DNA of 64,000 bases from Planktosalinus sp963977065 (GTDB lineage: Bacteria > Bacteroidota > Bacteroidia > Flavobacteriales > Flavobacteriaceae): assembly GCA_963977065.1 (NCBI GenBank), contig CAXBNF010000001.1:248001-312000 (forward strand), read 5' to 3'. Below are positions 43,704-51,960 of this stretch, piece by piece. Made by a program: the position numbers and the translations under genes. The notes beneath the pieces are model-generated. The model saw only the letters and a list, made by a program, of their open reading frames with translations. It did no database searches and was not told the DNA's origin. Numbering within the stretch: the first letter of the stretch is position 1; the number at the start of each line of letters is the position of its first letter.

Positions 43704-43732
43704 ATCTGCGTTGATCTGCGCCATCTGCGGGA
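43704..43732 (+). repeat. Triple ATCTGCG short repeat
   Basis: ATCTGCG occurs at 43704-43710, 43714-43720 and 43723-43729, spaced by 3 and 2 nt and followed by GGA. Similar reiterated ATCTGCG text is, to my memory, scattered in intergenic DNA of diverse bacteria; its function is unknown. Confidence 0.55.
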
Positions 43733-43904
43733 GAAAATGAAAGGTGTATTTGCCCGCACCCGGCTTTGATAGGCAGGGACTTTCCTGATTTTCCAAGAAA
43801 GCTTGTTGGGATGCTTTGATTTCAACGGTTAAACCATGTGGGTTTTAAACGAATTGACATGAGCCGCCATGATTCAGGAGAAGGGTATTATTCGGTTTTT
43901 AATG

Positions 43905-43912
43905 TATCTTTG
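43905..43912 (+). promoter_or_regulatory. Putative -7 element giving a leaderless MNT/HEPN mRNA
   Basis: TATCTTTG matches TAnnTTTG and ends only 5 nt before the ATG at 43918, so transcription would start at or next to the start codon. No TTTG is visible at the ideal -33 distance. Confidence 0.45.
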
Positions 43913-43917
43913 TAAAT

Positions 43918-44226
43918 ATGAACGAATTGATTCAAAATAAGCTTGATAAAATAATTACAGCTTGCAAGGAACATCACGTAGTAGCCATTTCCCTTTTTGG
44001 GTCAGCGGCAAAAGATGTTATGCATGAAACTAGTGATGTTGATTTTTTGGTTATGTTTTCTGATGCTATTGATGTGTTGGATTACGCCGACAATTACTTT
44101 TCGTTACTAGAACAGCTTGAAGGTATATTGAAGAAGAAAGTGGATCTTGTTTCGGTTAAATCGCTTAAAAACCCGGTTTTAAAAGAAGAAATTTATCAAT
44201 CCAAAGTAGATTTATATGCAGCTTAA
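43918..44226 (+). CDS. MNT-domain nucleotidyltransferase antitoxin (MntA-like)
   Basis: This 102-aa minimal nucleotidyltransferase has the signature SLFGSAAKDVMHETSDVDFLV: Gly28-Ser29, then Asp40 and Asp42, and the third acidic residue Asp76 in KKVDLVSV. In HepT-MntA pairs this enzyme adds AMP groups to a tyrosine of the HEPN toxin and so disarms it. All key residues look intact. It overlaps the HEPN gene by 11 nt, the usual coupling. It stands at the right end of the accessory row, as a defence or addiction module. Confidence 0.88.
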   Translation: MNELIQNKLDKIITACKEHHVVAISLFGSAAKDVMHETSDVDFLVMFSDAIDVLDYADNYFSLLEQLEGILKKKVDLVSVKSLKNPVLKEEIYQSKVDLYAA

Positions 44227-44554
44227 ACTTCTCAAATACATTTTAGACATCGAAAGTGTTATTGAGGAGATTGAGACTATAAAGCAAAAATCTCAAAATA
44301 ATTTTAATATTTTCTATGATGATATTATTTTGCAGCGAGCTGTAGAAAGGGATTTAGAAATCATAGGAGAAGCAATCAAAAAGATGATTGAGATTGACCC
44401 AAACATTCAAATTACATCTTCAAAAAACATCATTGGATTAAGAAACATCATATCACACGCTTATGATACAGTTGAACCGGAAATGTTATGGGGCATCATT
44501 CAAAAGAACATCCCTGTTTTAGCTGATGAAATCCGCAGATTGAAAGAGGCTTAA
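44216..44554 (+). CDS. HEPN-domain RNase toxin (HepT-like, DUF86)
   Basis: This 112-aa all-helical protein has the catalytic motif RX4HXY: Arg76, His81 and Tyr83 in GLRNIISHAYDTV. HepT toxins are ribonucleases active as dimers; the Tyr of the motif is the AMP acceptor in characterised pairs. The ERDLEIIGEAIKKM helix is typical of the family. The start lies inside the MNT gene. Both catalytic and regulatory residues are present, so the module should be functional. Confidence 0.88.
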   Translation: MQLKLLKYILDIESVIEEIETIKQKSQNNFNIFYDDIILQRAVERDLEIIGEAIKKMIEIDPNIQITSSKNIIGLRNIISHAYDTVEPEMLWGIIQKNIPVLADEIRRLKEA

Positions 44555-44589
44555 ACGTTCATTATTAATCAATACAAGGAACGTGCTAT

Positions 44590-45348
44590 TTACCATTCAA
44601 ACTTCTCTAACGAAAACCTTTCCCCATCAAACACCCCATAGGTAAAATGGGTAATCCAGTCGCCTAAGTTAAAATAAGTGCTTTCAGGACCCACTTTGAT
44701 TTCCATCGGGAAGTGGCGGTGGCCAAAGATAAAGAAGTCATAGTGTTGGGTTTCCAGTTTGCGTTTGGCATATTGTGCCAGCCATTCCTTTTCTTCACCC
44801 AGAAACTCTTTGTCCTCTTCGCCTGAGATGAGTTTGTTTTTTACCGAAAGGTGTTTCGCGACAGCCACCCCAATATCAGGATGCATCCATCGAAACAGCC
44901 ATTTAAAGAAGGGATTGGTAAACACCTTTTTCATACGCTTATAGCCCTTGTCGTGTGGACCAAGCCCATCACCGTGCCCAATGAGAAACAGTTTGGTTCC
45001 TAAAGTAAACTCGTGCGGTTGATGGTAAACCGGTATGTTGAGTTCTTTTTCAAAATAATCATTCATCCACAAATCATGATTTCCCACAAAAAAGTAGATG
45101 GGAATGCCCGAGTCCCTGAGTTCAGCGAGTTTTCCCAATACGCGAACAAACCCTTTGGGAACGACTTGTTTGTATTCAAACCAGAAGTCAAATAAGTCAC
45201 CCAGCAGGAAAATAGCAGCGGCATCTTCTTTTACCGTATCCAGCCAGCGCACAAAGATGCGCTCTCTGGGGAGGCTCTCTGAAGCAGTGGGTGCGCCCAA
45301 ATGATTGTCACTGGAGAAATAGATTTTTTTGCCTTCGGGTATGTTCAT
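44590..45348 (-). CDS. lpxH: UDP-2,3-diacylglucosamine diphosphatase
   Basis: Removes UMP from UDP-diacylglucosamine in lipid A synthesis. This 252-aa calcineurin-like metallophosphoesterase has the metal motifs SDNHLGAP (about 11-18, with SDN in place of the more usual SDL), LLGDLFDFWF, FVGNHDLWM and the late GHRHFP. The membrane-association patch is on the C-terminal side. The divergence from enterobacterial LpxH is normal for Bacteroidota. It is 45 nt downstream of queD on the same strand. Confidence 0.87.
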   Translation of the reverse strand: MNIPEGKKIYFSSDNHLGAPTASESLPRERIFVRWLDTVKEDAAAIFLLGDLFDFWFEYKQVVPKGFVRVLGKLAELRDSGIPIYFFVGNHDLWMNDYFEKELNIPVYHQPHEFTLGTKLFLIGHGDGLGPHDKGYKRMKKVFTNPFFKWLFRWMHPDIGVAVAKHLSVKNKLISGEEDKEFLGEEKEWLAQYAKRKLETQHYDFFIFGHRHFPMEIKVGPESTYFNLGDWITHFTYGVFDGERFSLEKFEW

Positions 45349-45393
45349 TCAGTTGGTTTGATGGTGTAAATATAAGTAAATGAATGAAGTTTT

Positions 45394-45846
45394 TTACTGA
45401 TTGTCTGAAGCATACCATTCTGCAAAACTGCTTTCGGTTTCCTGAAGTTTCAGGGAGTGGAGTTGGATGTTTTGAGGAAGGCGTGCTCTGATTTTATTAG
45501 AAAAATCGATAACCATATTTTCACTGGTGGGTTGATAATCCACTAAAATCACGTGGTGGTCCCTTTCAGAAAGTTCTTTGGCGAGCTCCACATGTGGTGT
45601 GTTTTTATTAAAAACCGTTGCATGATCAAACACATCCACGATTTCTTCTTTTACGATTTTTTTCAAATCACTGAAGTCAATCACCATTCCATATTTCACA
45701 TGGTTTGAATCTGTAATGGGGCTGCCAATAACCGTTACCGAAAGCTTGTAACTATGTCCGTGCACATTTCGGCATTTGCCGTCATAACCATACAAGGCAT
45801 GGCCGGTTTCAAAATTAAATTGTTTGGTGATTCTAATTGTACTCAT
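45394..45846 (-). CDS. queD: 6-carboxy-5,6,7,8-tetrahydropterin synthase
   Basis: Acts early in queuosine/7-deazaguanine synthesis. The 150-aa protein has the zinc-binding histidines His16 (FETGHALYG) and His29/His31 (VHGHSYK), the catalytic Cys25 in GKCRNVHGH, and the DHATVFN loop. No other queuosine gene is in the window. A minus-strand TATCTTTG element (45864-45871) lies 17 nt upstream. Confidence 0.92.
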   Translation of the reverse strand: MSTIRITKQFNFETGHALYGYDGKCRNVHGHSYKLSVTVIGSPITDSNHVKYGMVIDFSDLKKIVKEEIVDVFDHATVFNKNTPHVELAKELSERDHHVILVDYQPTSENMVIDFSNKIRARLPQNIQLHSLKLQETESSFAEWYASDNQ

Positions 45847-45863
45847 TCCTAATAATTATTTGA

Positions 45864-45871
45864 CAAAGATA
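45864..45871 (-). promoter_or_regulatory. Putative -7 element for queD
   Basis: CAAAGATA (plus) is TATCTTTG on the minus strand, a TAnnTTTG match 17 nt upstream of the queD ATG. A back-to-back element for the oxygenase lies at 45922-45929. Confidence 0.4.
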
Positions 45872-45921
45872 AGGTAAAATGATTCTTTTATAGAAGTTGT
45901 CAAACGATTGATTTTCTGAAC

Positions 45922-45929
45922 TATATTTG
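45922..45929 (+). promoter_or_regulatory. Putative -7 element for the 2OG-Fe(II) oxygenase gene
   Basis: TATATTTG matches TAnnTTTG, with a TTG at 45897-45899 about 22 nt upstream and the ATG 30 nt downstream. Confidence 0.45.
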
Positions 45930-45959
45930 CGGGCTTTTTTTAAACACTCAAGCACAACT

Positions 45960-46601
45960 ATGCAGGAAATCTTTGAACAACTCGATTTTGTTAAAAACCC
46001 GATGTATGAATCCATCATCAATGATTTGATGGAGCAGCAATACAGCATCGTGGAAGGGTTTTTTTCGGAAGAAGAAGTCCTCGCCTTACGCGATTCGCTG
46101 CTCGATAAGTTTGAAGAAGATGCCTTTAAAAAAGCAGCCATTGGAAACCGGGTCAATGAGGTCATTGAAAAATCCATTCGGGGTGATTTTATTCTTTGGT
46201 TAAATGAAAATGAGGCCAATTTCGCCGAAAAGGCATTTTTCAACAGAATCAACGATATGGTTTCTTACCTGAACAAAACCTGTTTTATGGGCATCTTGTT
46301 CAAGGAATTCCATTATGCACTTTATCCTAAAGGGACTTTCTATAAGCGGCACCTCGACACTTTTCAGAATGACGACCGCAGAAAACTATCGATGGTTTGT
46401 TACCTCAACGAGGAGGACTGGCAACCGGAGTATGGCGGCGAACTCGTTTTATACCTTAACGAAAACGGAAGGGAAGTGGAGAAAACAATTTATCCCTTTC
46501 CCGGAAGGATGGTCATCTTTGAAAGTCAAATTTTGGAACACGAAGTGAAACCCGTGGAACAAAAAAGGATGAGCATCACCGGCTGGTTGAAAACGCGTTA
46601 A
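45960..46601 (+). CDS. 2-oxoglutarate/Fe(II)-dependent oxygenase
   Basis: This 213-aa protein from the ATG at 45960 has the jelly-roll oxygenase motif H-x-D...H...R: His131 and Asp133 in KRHLDTFQ, His194 in LEHEV and Arg203 in KRMSITGW. It resembles prolyl-hydroxylase-like SM-20 proteins; the target is not known. The frame could extend 11 residues upstream, but that would include the promoter-proximal leader. It is monocistronic between queD and the MATE gene. Confidence 0.85.
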   Translation: MQEIFEQLDFVKNPMYESIINDLMEQQYSIVEGFFSEEEVLALRDSLLDKFEEDAFKKAAIGNRVNEVIEKSIRGDFILWLNENEANFAEKAFFNRINDMVSYLNKTCFMGILFKEFHYALYPKGTFYKRHLDTFQNDDRRKLSMVCYLNEEDWQPEYGGELVLYLNENGREVEKTIYPFPGRMVIFESQILEHEVKPVEQKRMSITGWLKTR

Positions 46602-46636
46602 ACCATTTTAAAAAGCAATTCAATATTATAAGTCAC

Positions 46637-47974
46637 CTAAGTGCCAGGCTCCAATCTGGGCAACATCATTTTCCTGAACTTGATTATTAAAGATAGTGAT
46701 CTCACCAACGCCCAAACAACAAAGGCAATCCAGACACTATACAATTCAAATTCTAAATAATCAAAGAAAAACAACACCGGGATAAACCCTAAAAATGTAG
46801 CTGAGAGCAATACGTTTCTTAAATATTTCATCTCTCCCATTCCCTTGAAAATTCCGTCAAATATAAAGGCAAGTCCGTTGATAGGTTGCACAAGAATCAC
46901 GATAAAAAAGATTTGCTTAAAGTTAAATATGACATCAGGGTCTTTTGAAAATAAAATTCCAAGAGGTTCATAGAAAATCCAACCTACGCCTATTAATATC
47001 AAAGCAACGAGCATTCCATAGAGCGAAACTATTTTGCTTAATTTCCACAAGCCTTGATAGTCTTTAGCGCCAAGCAGTTTTCCGGAAAGGATATTTCCCG
47101 AGGAAGAATACCCATCAATAAAAAATGCTGAAAACAACCAAAGGTTGAGCGCTATGGTGTGTGCAGCGATTTGAGCTGTTCCATAATCTGTTGCAAACGC
47201 ATTGGAAAAGTAAATAGCAGTATTTAAAGCGATTGAGCGCACAAATAAATTCAAAGCCATCCCTGTGAGACGGTACATTTCTGGGTGTAATGGTAACGTC
47301 AATTTTAAACTCACATTTGTTTTCCAAAGCAATAGAATTAATGAAATTACAGCCATTAATCCTTGTGATATTAAACTCGCCCAGGCAGCACCTTTTAAGT
47401 ACATGGGTTCAATCCAACCTTCAATCCCATAAACCAATGCAAAATCAAGACCGATGTTTGCTGCAGCTCCAAAAAGCGCCACGACCATAGGCCAAAATGT
47501 ATTTTGCAACCCCCTAAAAACCCCAAAAACAGCAAAAGTAAACAGAGTCAATGGAAAACCCCAAACCCGGATGTTGTAGTAATCAACACTGTATTCAAGC
47601 ACAAGCCCGCTAGCGTTGTAGAGTTTAAAAATTCCTTCTACAAAAAAGATGGTACTCAATAAAATTAGGATACTTAAAAGCACATTCAGATAAATGGCTT
47701 GCGCCGGAAGGGTTTTGAGTTCGTCCAGTTTTCCGGCACCCAGATATTGAGAAATTATGGCGGAAATGGCACTGCGGGTTTGACCCAAAATCCAAATCAA
47801 TGCTGAAAGAAAAGAACCCACAATCCCAACAGCTGCCAACGCTTCGGTACCATTTTCAGAAATATTTCCCACAATGGCAGCGTCTGTAATAGAAATAACA
47901 GGCTCAGCAATACCTGCAATCAATGCCGGTATGGCAAGACGGTGAATGTTTTTAAAGGAGAGTTCATTTTTCAA
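46637..47974 (-). CDS. MATE family efflux transporter
   Basis: This 445-aa membrane protein has 12 helices and the MATE pattern AIPALIAGIAEPVISITDAAIVGN at the start and a repeat of that half about 220 residues later. It exports cationic drugs or metabolites using Na+ or H+; no substrate can be assigned. The conserved beginning requires a TTG start (47972-47974), since no ATG lies in frame nearby. It follows tRNA-Ala on the same strand. Confidence 0.88.
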   Translation of the reverse strand: MKNELSFKNIHRLAIPALIAGIAEPVISITDAAIVGNISENGTEALAAVGIVGSFLSALIWILGQTRSAISAIISQYLGAGKLDELKTLPAQAIYLNVLLSILILLSTIFFVEGIFKLYNASGLVLEYSVDYYNIRVWGFPLTLFTFAVFGVFRGLQNTFWPMVVALFGAAANIGLDFALVYGIEGWIEPMYLKGAAWASLISQGLMAVISLILLLWKTNVSLKLTLPLHPEMYRLTGMALNLFVRSIALNTAIYFSNAFATDYGTAQIAAHTIALNLWLFSAFFIDGYSSSGNILSGKLLGAKDYQGLWKLSKIVSLYGMLVALILIGVGWIFYEPLGILFSKDPDVIFNFKQIFFIVILVQPINGLAFIFDGIFKGMGEMKYLRNVLLSATFLGFIPVLFFFDYLEFELYSVWIAFVVWALVRSLSLIIKFRKMMLPRLEPGT

Positions 47975-47995
47975 AACGACAAAACTTTAAACAAG

Positions 47996-48023
47996 AAACC
48001 ACAAGCATAGTGGCTTGTGGTTT
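47996..48023 (-). terminator. Terminator of tRNA-Ala
   Basis: AAACCACAAGC (47996-48006) and GCTTGTGGTTT (48013-48023) form a perfect 11-bp stem with a 6-nt loop, 3 nt after the encoded CCA end. The stem ends in T residues on either strand, so it may work in both directions, but it sits at the end of the tRNA gene. Confidence 0.75.
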
Positions 48024-48026
48024 ATT

Positions 48027-48103
48027 TGGTGGAGAAGATGGGACTCGAACCCACGACCTCTTGACTGCCAGTCAAGCACTCTAGCCAGCTGAGCTACATC
48101 CCC
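48027..48103 (-). tRNA. tRNA-Ala (anticodon GGC)
   Basis: The minus strand reads a class I tRNA: acceptor GGGGATG, D-arm GCTCAGCTGGCTAGAGT, anticodon stem CTTGA/TCAAG with loop CTGGCAG (anticodon GGC), T-arm GTGGGTTCGAGTCCCAT, and an encoded CCA. One T-T mismatch is in the acceptor stem. Decodes GCC (and GCU). Confidence 0.93.
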
Positions 48104-48217
48104 GTTTGAGGGGTCAAAAATAATTAAAAAAAACCATTCTTTGTATGTTACATCAAATTTAAATATCAAAAACATCCTTATCAATACCTAAGCAGGAGGC
48201 GTTCCTACTTTTTTAAT

Positions 48218-48225
48218 TAACTTTG
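48218..48225 (+). promoter_or_regulatory. Putative -7 element for yicC-gmk-nadD
   Basis: TAACTTTG matches TAnnTTTG, 20 nt before the yicC ATG. No TTTG is present at -33 (TTCC is). Confidence 0.4.
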
Positions 48226-48245
48226 CAAGAATTTAAAAGCAAGCC

Positions 48246-49103
48246 ATGATACAATCCATGACAGGATTTGGGAAATCGATTAAACAACTTCCCAACAAAA
48301 AAATTACCGTTGAAATTAAATCGCTCAACAGCAAAAGCCTTGATTTAAACACTCGTCTTCCTTCTGCATATCGAGAAAAAGAACTTCAAATAAGAAATAT
48401 GCTTGCAAAATCTCTAGAGCGGGGCAAGGTTGATTTTAATTTGTTCATTGAACTTTCAGGAGAAGAAACGTCTTCTCAGGTAAATGTGCCTGTTGTAGAA
48501 GAATACATCAAGCAATTAAGTCTTATTGTTAACGGTGACCGCACAGAACTACTAAAAATGGCTATCAGAATGCCGGATGCTTTAAAAACTGAACGAGATG
48601 AGATTGATGAAGAGGAATTTCAACAAATCTCAGATGCTATATCAGAAGCGTTAAAGGAAATCAATATCTATCGCAGTGATGAAGGAGAAATCTTAAAGAA
48701 TGATTTTAAAATGCGCATTCAAAGCATTGCAGATTTACTTCATAAAGTGATTGCCATAGATCCGGAGCGCATTCAAGGGGTCAAGGAACGTTTAAGAAAA
48801 GCAGTCAGCGACTTAAAAGAGCAAGTGGATGAAAACCGTTTTGAACAGGAACTTATTTACTACCTTGAAAAATATGACATTACAGAAGAAAAAGTGCGTT
48901 TGGAAAATCACTTGAATTATTTTACAGAAGCTCTTAACTCATCAGATTCCAATGGAAAAAAACTGGGGTTTATTACACAGGAAATAGGTAGGGAAATTAA
49001 TACAATTGGCTCTAAATCAAACTATGCAGCAATGCAACAATTGGTTGTACAAATGAAGGACGAGCTTGAAAAAATAAAAGAACAATTATTAAACGTGTTG
49101 TAA
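48246..49103 (+). CDS. YicC family endoribonuclease
   Basis: This 285-aa protein has the YicC N-terminal signature SMTGFGKS and NSKSLDLNTRLP (about 4-40), and a C-terminal DUF1732 region (about 200-285) with FTEALNSSDSNGKKLGF, EIGREINTIGSKS. YicC proteins are RNases that affect small-RNA turnover. It overlaps gmk by 1 nt (TAATG) and heads a conserved yicC-gmk-nadD order typical of Bacteroidota. Confidence 0.92.
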   Translation: MIQSMTGFGKSIKQLPNKKITVEIKSLNSKSLDLNTRLPSAYREKELQIRNMLAKSLERGKVDFNLFIELSGEETSSQVNVPVVEEYIKQLSLIVNGDRTELLKMAIRMPDALKTERDEIDEEEFQQISDAISEALKEINIYRSDEGEILKNDFKMRIQSIADLLHKVIAIDPERIQGVKERLRKAVSDLKEQVDENRFEQELIYYLEKYDITEEKVRLENHLNYFTEALNSSDSNGKKLGFITQEIGREINTIGSKSNYAAMQQLVVQMKDELEKIKEQLLNVL

Positions 49104-49678
49104 TGGAAGGAAAAGGAAAGCTTATTGTTTTTTCTGCCCCTTCAGGCTCAGGAAAAACAACGATTGTTCAACACCTTTTGAAACAAAATGACCTCAATCT
49201 TGAGTTTTCAATTTCGGCAACTTCGCGGGGACCAAGAGGGGAAGAAAAACATGGACACCATTATTATTTCATGTCTTTCAAAGAGTTTAAACAACACATT
49301 AAAAACGAAGATTTCCTGGAATGGGAAGAAGTCTATCGGGATAATTTCTACGGAACTTTAAAATCTGAAGTAGAGCGAATCTGGTCAAAAGGGAAACATG
49401 TTATTTTTGATATCGATGTAGTGGGAGGACTTCGCATCAAGAAGAAATTTCCAAAAGAAACATTAGCTGTTTTTGTAAAACCACCCAGCGTTGACGAGCT
49501 CAAGCGCCGACTTAAAAAACGAAAAACAGAAAGCGAAGAAAAAATAAATATGCGCATCGCAAAAGCCTCAATTGAATTGGCTACTGCGCCTCAATTTGAC
49601 TATGTGATAGAAAACAATGATCTTGAAGTGGCACTTGAGGAGGCACATGATTTGGTTGCAAATTTTATAAACAAATAA
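49103..49678 (+). CDS. gmk: Guanylate kinase
   Basis: Phosphorylates GMP to GDP, needed for GTP, dGTP and (p)ppGpp pools. The 191-aa protein has the P-loop FSAPSGSGKTT (10-20), the GMP-binding SRGPR and GHHYYFMS (about 42-55), and the LID region with KKRKTESEEKINMRI. It is translationally coupled to yicC upstream and 13 nt from nadD downstream. Confidence 0.95.
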   Translation: MEGKGKLIVFSAPSGSGKTTIVQHLLKQNDLNLEFSISATSRGPRGEEKHGHHYYFMSFKEFKQHIKNEDFLEWEEVYRDNFYGTLKSEVERIWSKGKHVIFDIDVVGGLRIKKKFPKETLAVFVKPPSVDELKRRLKKRKTESEEKINMRIAKASIELATAPQFDYVIENNDLEVALEEAHDLVANFINK

Positions 49679-49691
49679 ATCCTGAGCTGTT

Positions 49692-50282
49692 TTGGTTTCA
49701 AAAAAAATAGGTTTGTACTTTGGTTCATTTAACCCCATCCACATTGGGCATCTTGTGATTGCAAATCATCTTGTTGAGAACAGTGATTTAGATGAAATAT
49801 GGCTGGTTGTTACCCCTCACAATCCTTTTAAAAAGAAAAAATCATTACTGGATGATCATCATCGGCTTGAGTTAGTCCGCAGGGCATGTGAAGGTTATGA
49901 AAAATTAAAACCAAGCGATATTGAATTTAAATTGCCTCAACCCAACTATACCATTAACACCCTTGTTCACCTCTCTGAAAAATACCCGGATTATCTGTTT
50001 TGTCTGTTAATGGGCGAAGACAACCTCAATACCTTTCACAAATGGAAAAACTATGAGTTGATACTGGAACAGAACCCCATTTATGTGTATCCCAGAAAAA
50101 CCAACAATGGCCACGAAAACCAATTTACAAACCATCCGGACATTGTACATATTGATGCACCCATTATGGAAATTTCTTCCACGCAGATAAGAAATGCTAT
50201 AAAGGAAGGAAAAAACATTAAACCCTTGTTACCCACCGAAGTTTGGGAGTACATTGATGAAATGAATTTTTATAGAAAATAA
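49692..50282 (+). CDS. nadD: Nicotinate-nucleotide adenylyltransferase
   Basis: Adenylates nicotinate mononucleotide in NAD synthesis. The 196-aa protein has GSFNPIHIGH (11-20) and the ISSTQIRNAI motif near residues 160-169. Translation begins at TTG (49692-49694); an in-frame stop at 49683-49685 excludes an earlier ATG, so this start is unusually well fixed. It ends at a hairpin (50281-50316). Confidence 0.94.
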   Translation: MVSKKIGLYFGSFNPIHIGHLVIANHLVENSDLDEIWLVVTPHNPFKKKKSLLDDHHRLELVRRACEGYEKLKPSDIEFKLPQPNYTINTLVHLSEKYPDYLFCLLMGEDNLNTFHKWKNYELILEQNPIYVYPRKTNNGHENQFTNHPDIVHIDAPIMEISSTQIRNAIKEGKNIKPLLPTEVWEYIDEMNFYRK

Positions 50283-50316
50283 AAAACCGCCCTTGTTGGG
50301 AAACAAGAGCGGCTTT
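50281..50316 (+). terminator. Probable terminator of the yicC-gmk-nadD operon
   Basis: CCGCCCTTGTT and AACAAGAGCGG form a stem with one mismatch and a short loop, directly after the nadD stop. The following T run is short (CTTTC), so efficiency is uncertain. Confidence 0.55.
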
Positions 50317-50515
50317 CAAACTAAATAACCAACCAAAAAACCTTTACTTCAACTTCTTTTTCACAGAAGTTTCACTTGGGTTTCTTACATACAAGAACGA
50401 CACTATTGTTTTTTTAATTGTATTTAAAATGCTAATCTGTTGTTAAATTTTTTAATTCAAAATATCCAACATACAGACCTCTCGGAGATTTAATTATTTG
50501 ATTTTATACAATACT

Positions 50516-50545
50516 TTTGATTCCTGTTTAAAATCCCTATTTTTG
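50516..50545 (+). promoter_or_regulatory. Putative promoter of gpsA
   Basis: TTTG (50516-50519) and TATTTTTG (50538-50545) with an 18-nt spacer, the same arrangement as the promoter at 9389-9418, 25 nt before the gpsA ATG. Confidence 0.6.
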
Positions 50546-50570
50546 AACTACTCAATGCAAAAATTTCTTC

Positions 50571-51566
50571 ATGATAGAAAATCCAAGTTTTGCCGTAATT
50601 GGTGGTGGTAGCTGGGCAACTGCCATTGTAAAAATGCTTTGTGAAAATCTTCCAAAGGTAAACTGGTATATGCGCAGTATTTATGCCATAGAACATATTA
50701 AAAAGGAAGACCATAACCCCAATTACTTAAGTTCTGTTGAGTTTGACACGAGCCAACTCAATTTAAGTAATGATATTAACAAAACCATAAAAGATGCTGA
50801 TGTAGTTATTTTTGCTATTCCTTCAGCATTTTTGAGTGCCGAACTTGAAAAACTGAATGTTTCATTAGAAAACAAAATCATTTTTTCAGCCATAAAAGGG
50901 ATTGTTCCTGAAACCGGTTTAATAGTAGGCGAGCACTTTAATGAAAAATACAATATTCCTTTTGAAAACATTGGTGTGATTACCGGCCCCTGTCACGCTG
51001 AAGAAGTTGCCCTTGAGCGACTTTCTTATTTGACACTTGCCTGTGCCGATGAAGAAAAAGCCAAACTTATTGCTAAGTATCTAAGCAGTGATTATATCAA
51101 AACAACCACCAGTGATGACGTGATTGGCACTGAGTATGCTGCCATGCTAAAAAATATTTATGCCATCGCCGCCGGGATTGCTCATGGTTTGGGTTATGGC
51201 GACAATTTCCAGAGTGTATTGATGAGCAATGCCATTAGGGAAATGAAAAAGTTCATCAGAAAGGTTTATAAAATGAAGCGTAATATCAACGACTCGGCTT
51301 ATCTAGGAGATTTGTTAGTGACCGGTTATTCTACCTTTAGCCGAAACAGGATGTTTGGAAATATGATTGGAAAAGGCTATACCGTAAAAAGCGCCCAAAT
51401 GGAAATGAGCATGGTGGCAGAAGGGTATTATGCCACCAAAAGCGCTTGGCTTTTAAATCAAACTAAAAAAGCCAAAACCCCTATCATTAATGCGGTTTAT
51501 GAAATTCTTTACGAAAACAAAAACCCTAAAAAGGTGTTCAAGAAGTTAACTGAGAAGTTGGATTAA
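50571..51566 (+). CDS. gpsA: Glycerol-3-phosphate dehydrogenase [NAD(P)+]
   Basis: Reduces dihydroxyacetone phosphate to glycerol 3-phosphate for phospholipid synthesis. In the 331-aa protein VIGGGSWATAIV (9-20) binds NAD(P), IFAIPSAFL and GVITGPCHAEEVA (about 135-147) are family signatures, and the catalytic Lys lies in EYAAMLKNIYAI. The substrate-binding helix region near the C-terminus is complete. It overlaps the gene at 51563 by 4 nt tail to tail. Confidence 0.93.
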   Translation: MIENPSFAVIGGGSWATAIVKMLCENLPKVNWYMRSIYAIEHIKKEDHNPNYLSSVEFDTSQLNLSNDINKTIKDADVVIFAIPSAFLSAELEKLNVSLENKIIFSAIKGIVPETGLIVGEHFNEKYNIPFENIGVITGPCHAEEVALERLSYLTLACADEEKAKLIAKYLSSDYIKTTTSDDVIGTEYAAMLKNIYAIAAGIAHGLGYGDNFQSVLMSNAIREMKKFIRKVYKMKRNINDSAYLGDLLVTGYSTFSRNRMFGNMIGKGYTVKSAQMEMSMVAEGYYATKSAWLLNQTKKAKTPIINAVYEILYENKNPKKVFKKLTEKLD

Positions 51567-51958
51567 TCTGCTAAAACCCCCTCCTTACCGAGTAATGGTA
51601 TCGCTTTTAGATTTTTATCTTTAATACTATAGGGTTCAAAAACAAACGTGCGGTCATAGAGTTGGCCGTTCGCAAAAAAACTGAGTAGAAATTCGTTTTT
51701 AAAAGACAAGACTTCTTCTGCAATAAATTCGACTTTTCGGAGGGTTTTGGGTTCTAAAATTCCCAATCCGTGTCTCAAAGTGGCTGTTTTTCTGTCACCG
51801 TCATTACCTCGGGAAACCACTATGGTGACTTCCATGGTAAGGCTGCTGTTGTTAATGAGGTAAATGTTCCAACTTTGGTTTAAAAAGGCTTCATCCCACT
51901 CTTTGACTGCGACGATGTAAATTTCTTTAACCTCGGGAATTTCAATGTCTTTTCGCAT
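51563..51958 (-). CDS. Conserved protein of unknown function, downstream of pheS
   Basis: This 131-aa soluble protein is of mixed alpha/beta composition and has no recognised family. Visible features are IPEVKEIYIVAVKEWDEAF, SWNIYLINNSSLTMEVTIVVSRG and a C-terminal segment with FFANGQLYDRTFVFEPYSI. It lies 2 nt after pheS, so it is probably co-transcribed. A link with translation is only suggested by position. Confidence 0.6.
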   Translation of the reverse strand: MRKDIEIPEVKEIYIVAVKEWDEAFLNQSWNIYLINNSSLTMEVTIVVSRGNDGDRKTATLRHGLGILEPKTLRKVEFIAEEVLSFKNEFLLSFFANGQLYDRTFVFEPYSIKDKNLKAIPLLGKEGVLAD

Positions 51959-51960
51959 TC

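Noticed and set aside
45833..46252. A 139-aa minus-strand frame
   Set aside because: It is antisense to the 2OG-Fe(II) oxygenase, which has its catalytic residues on the plus strand.
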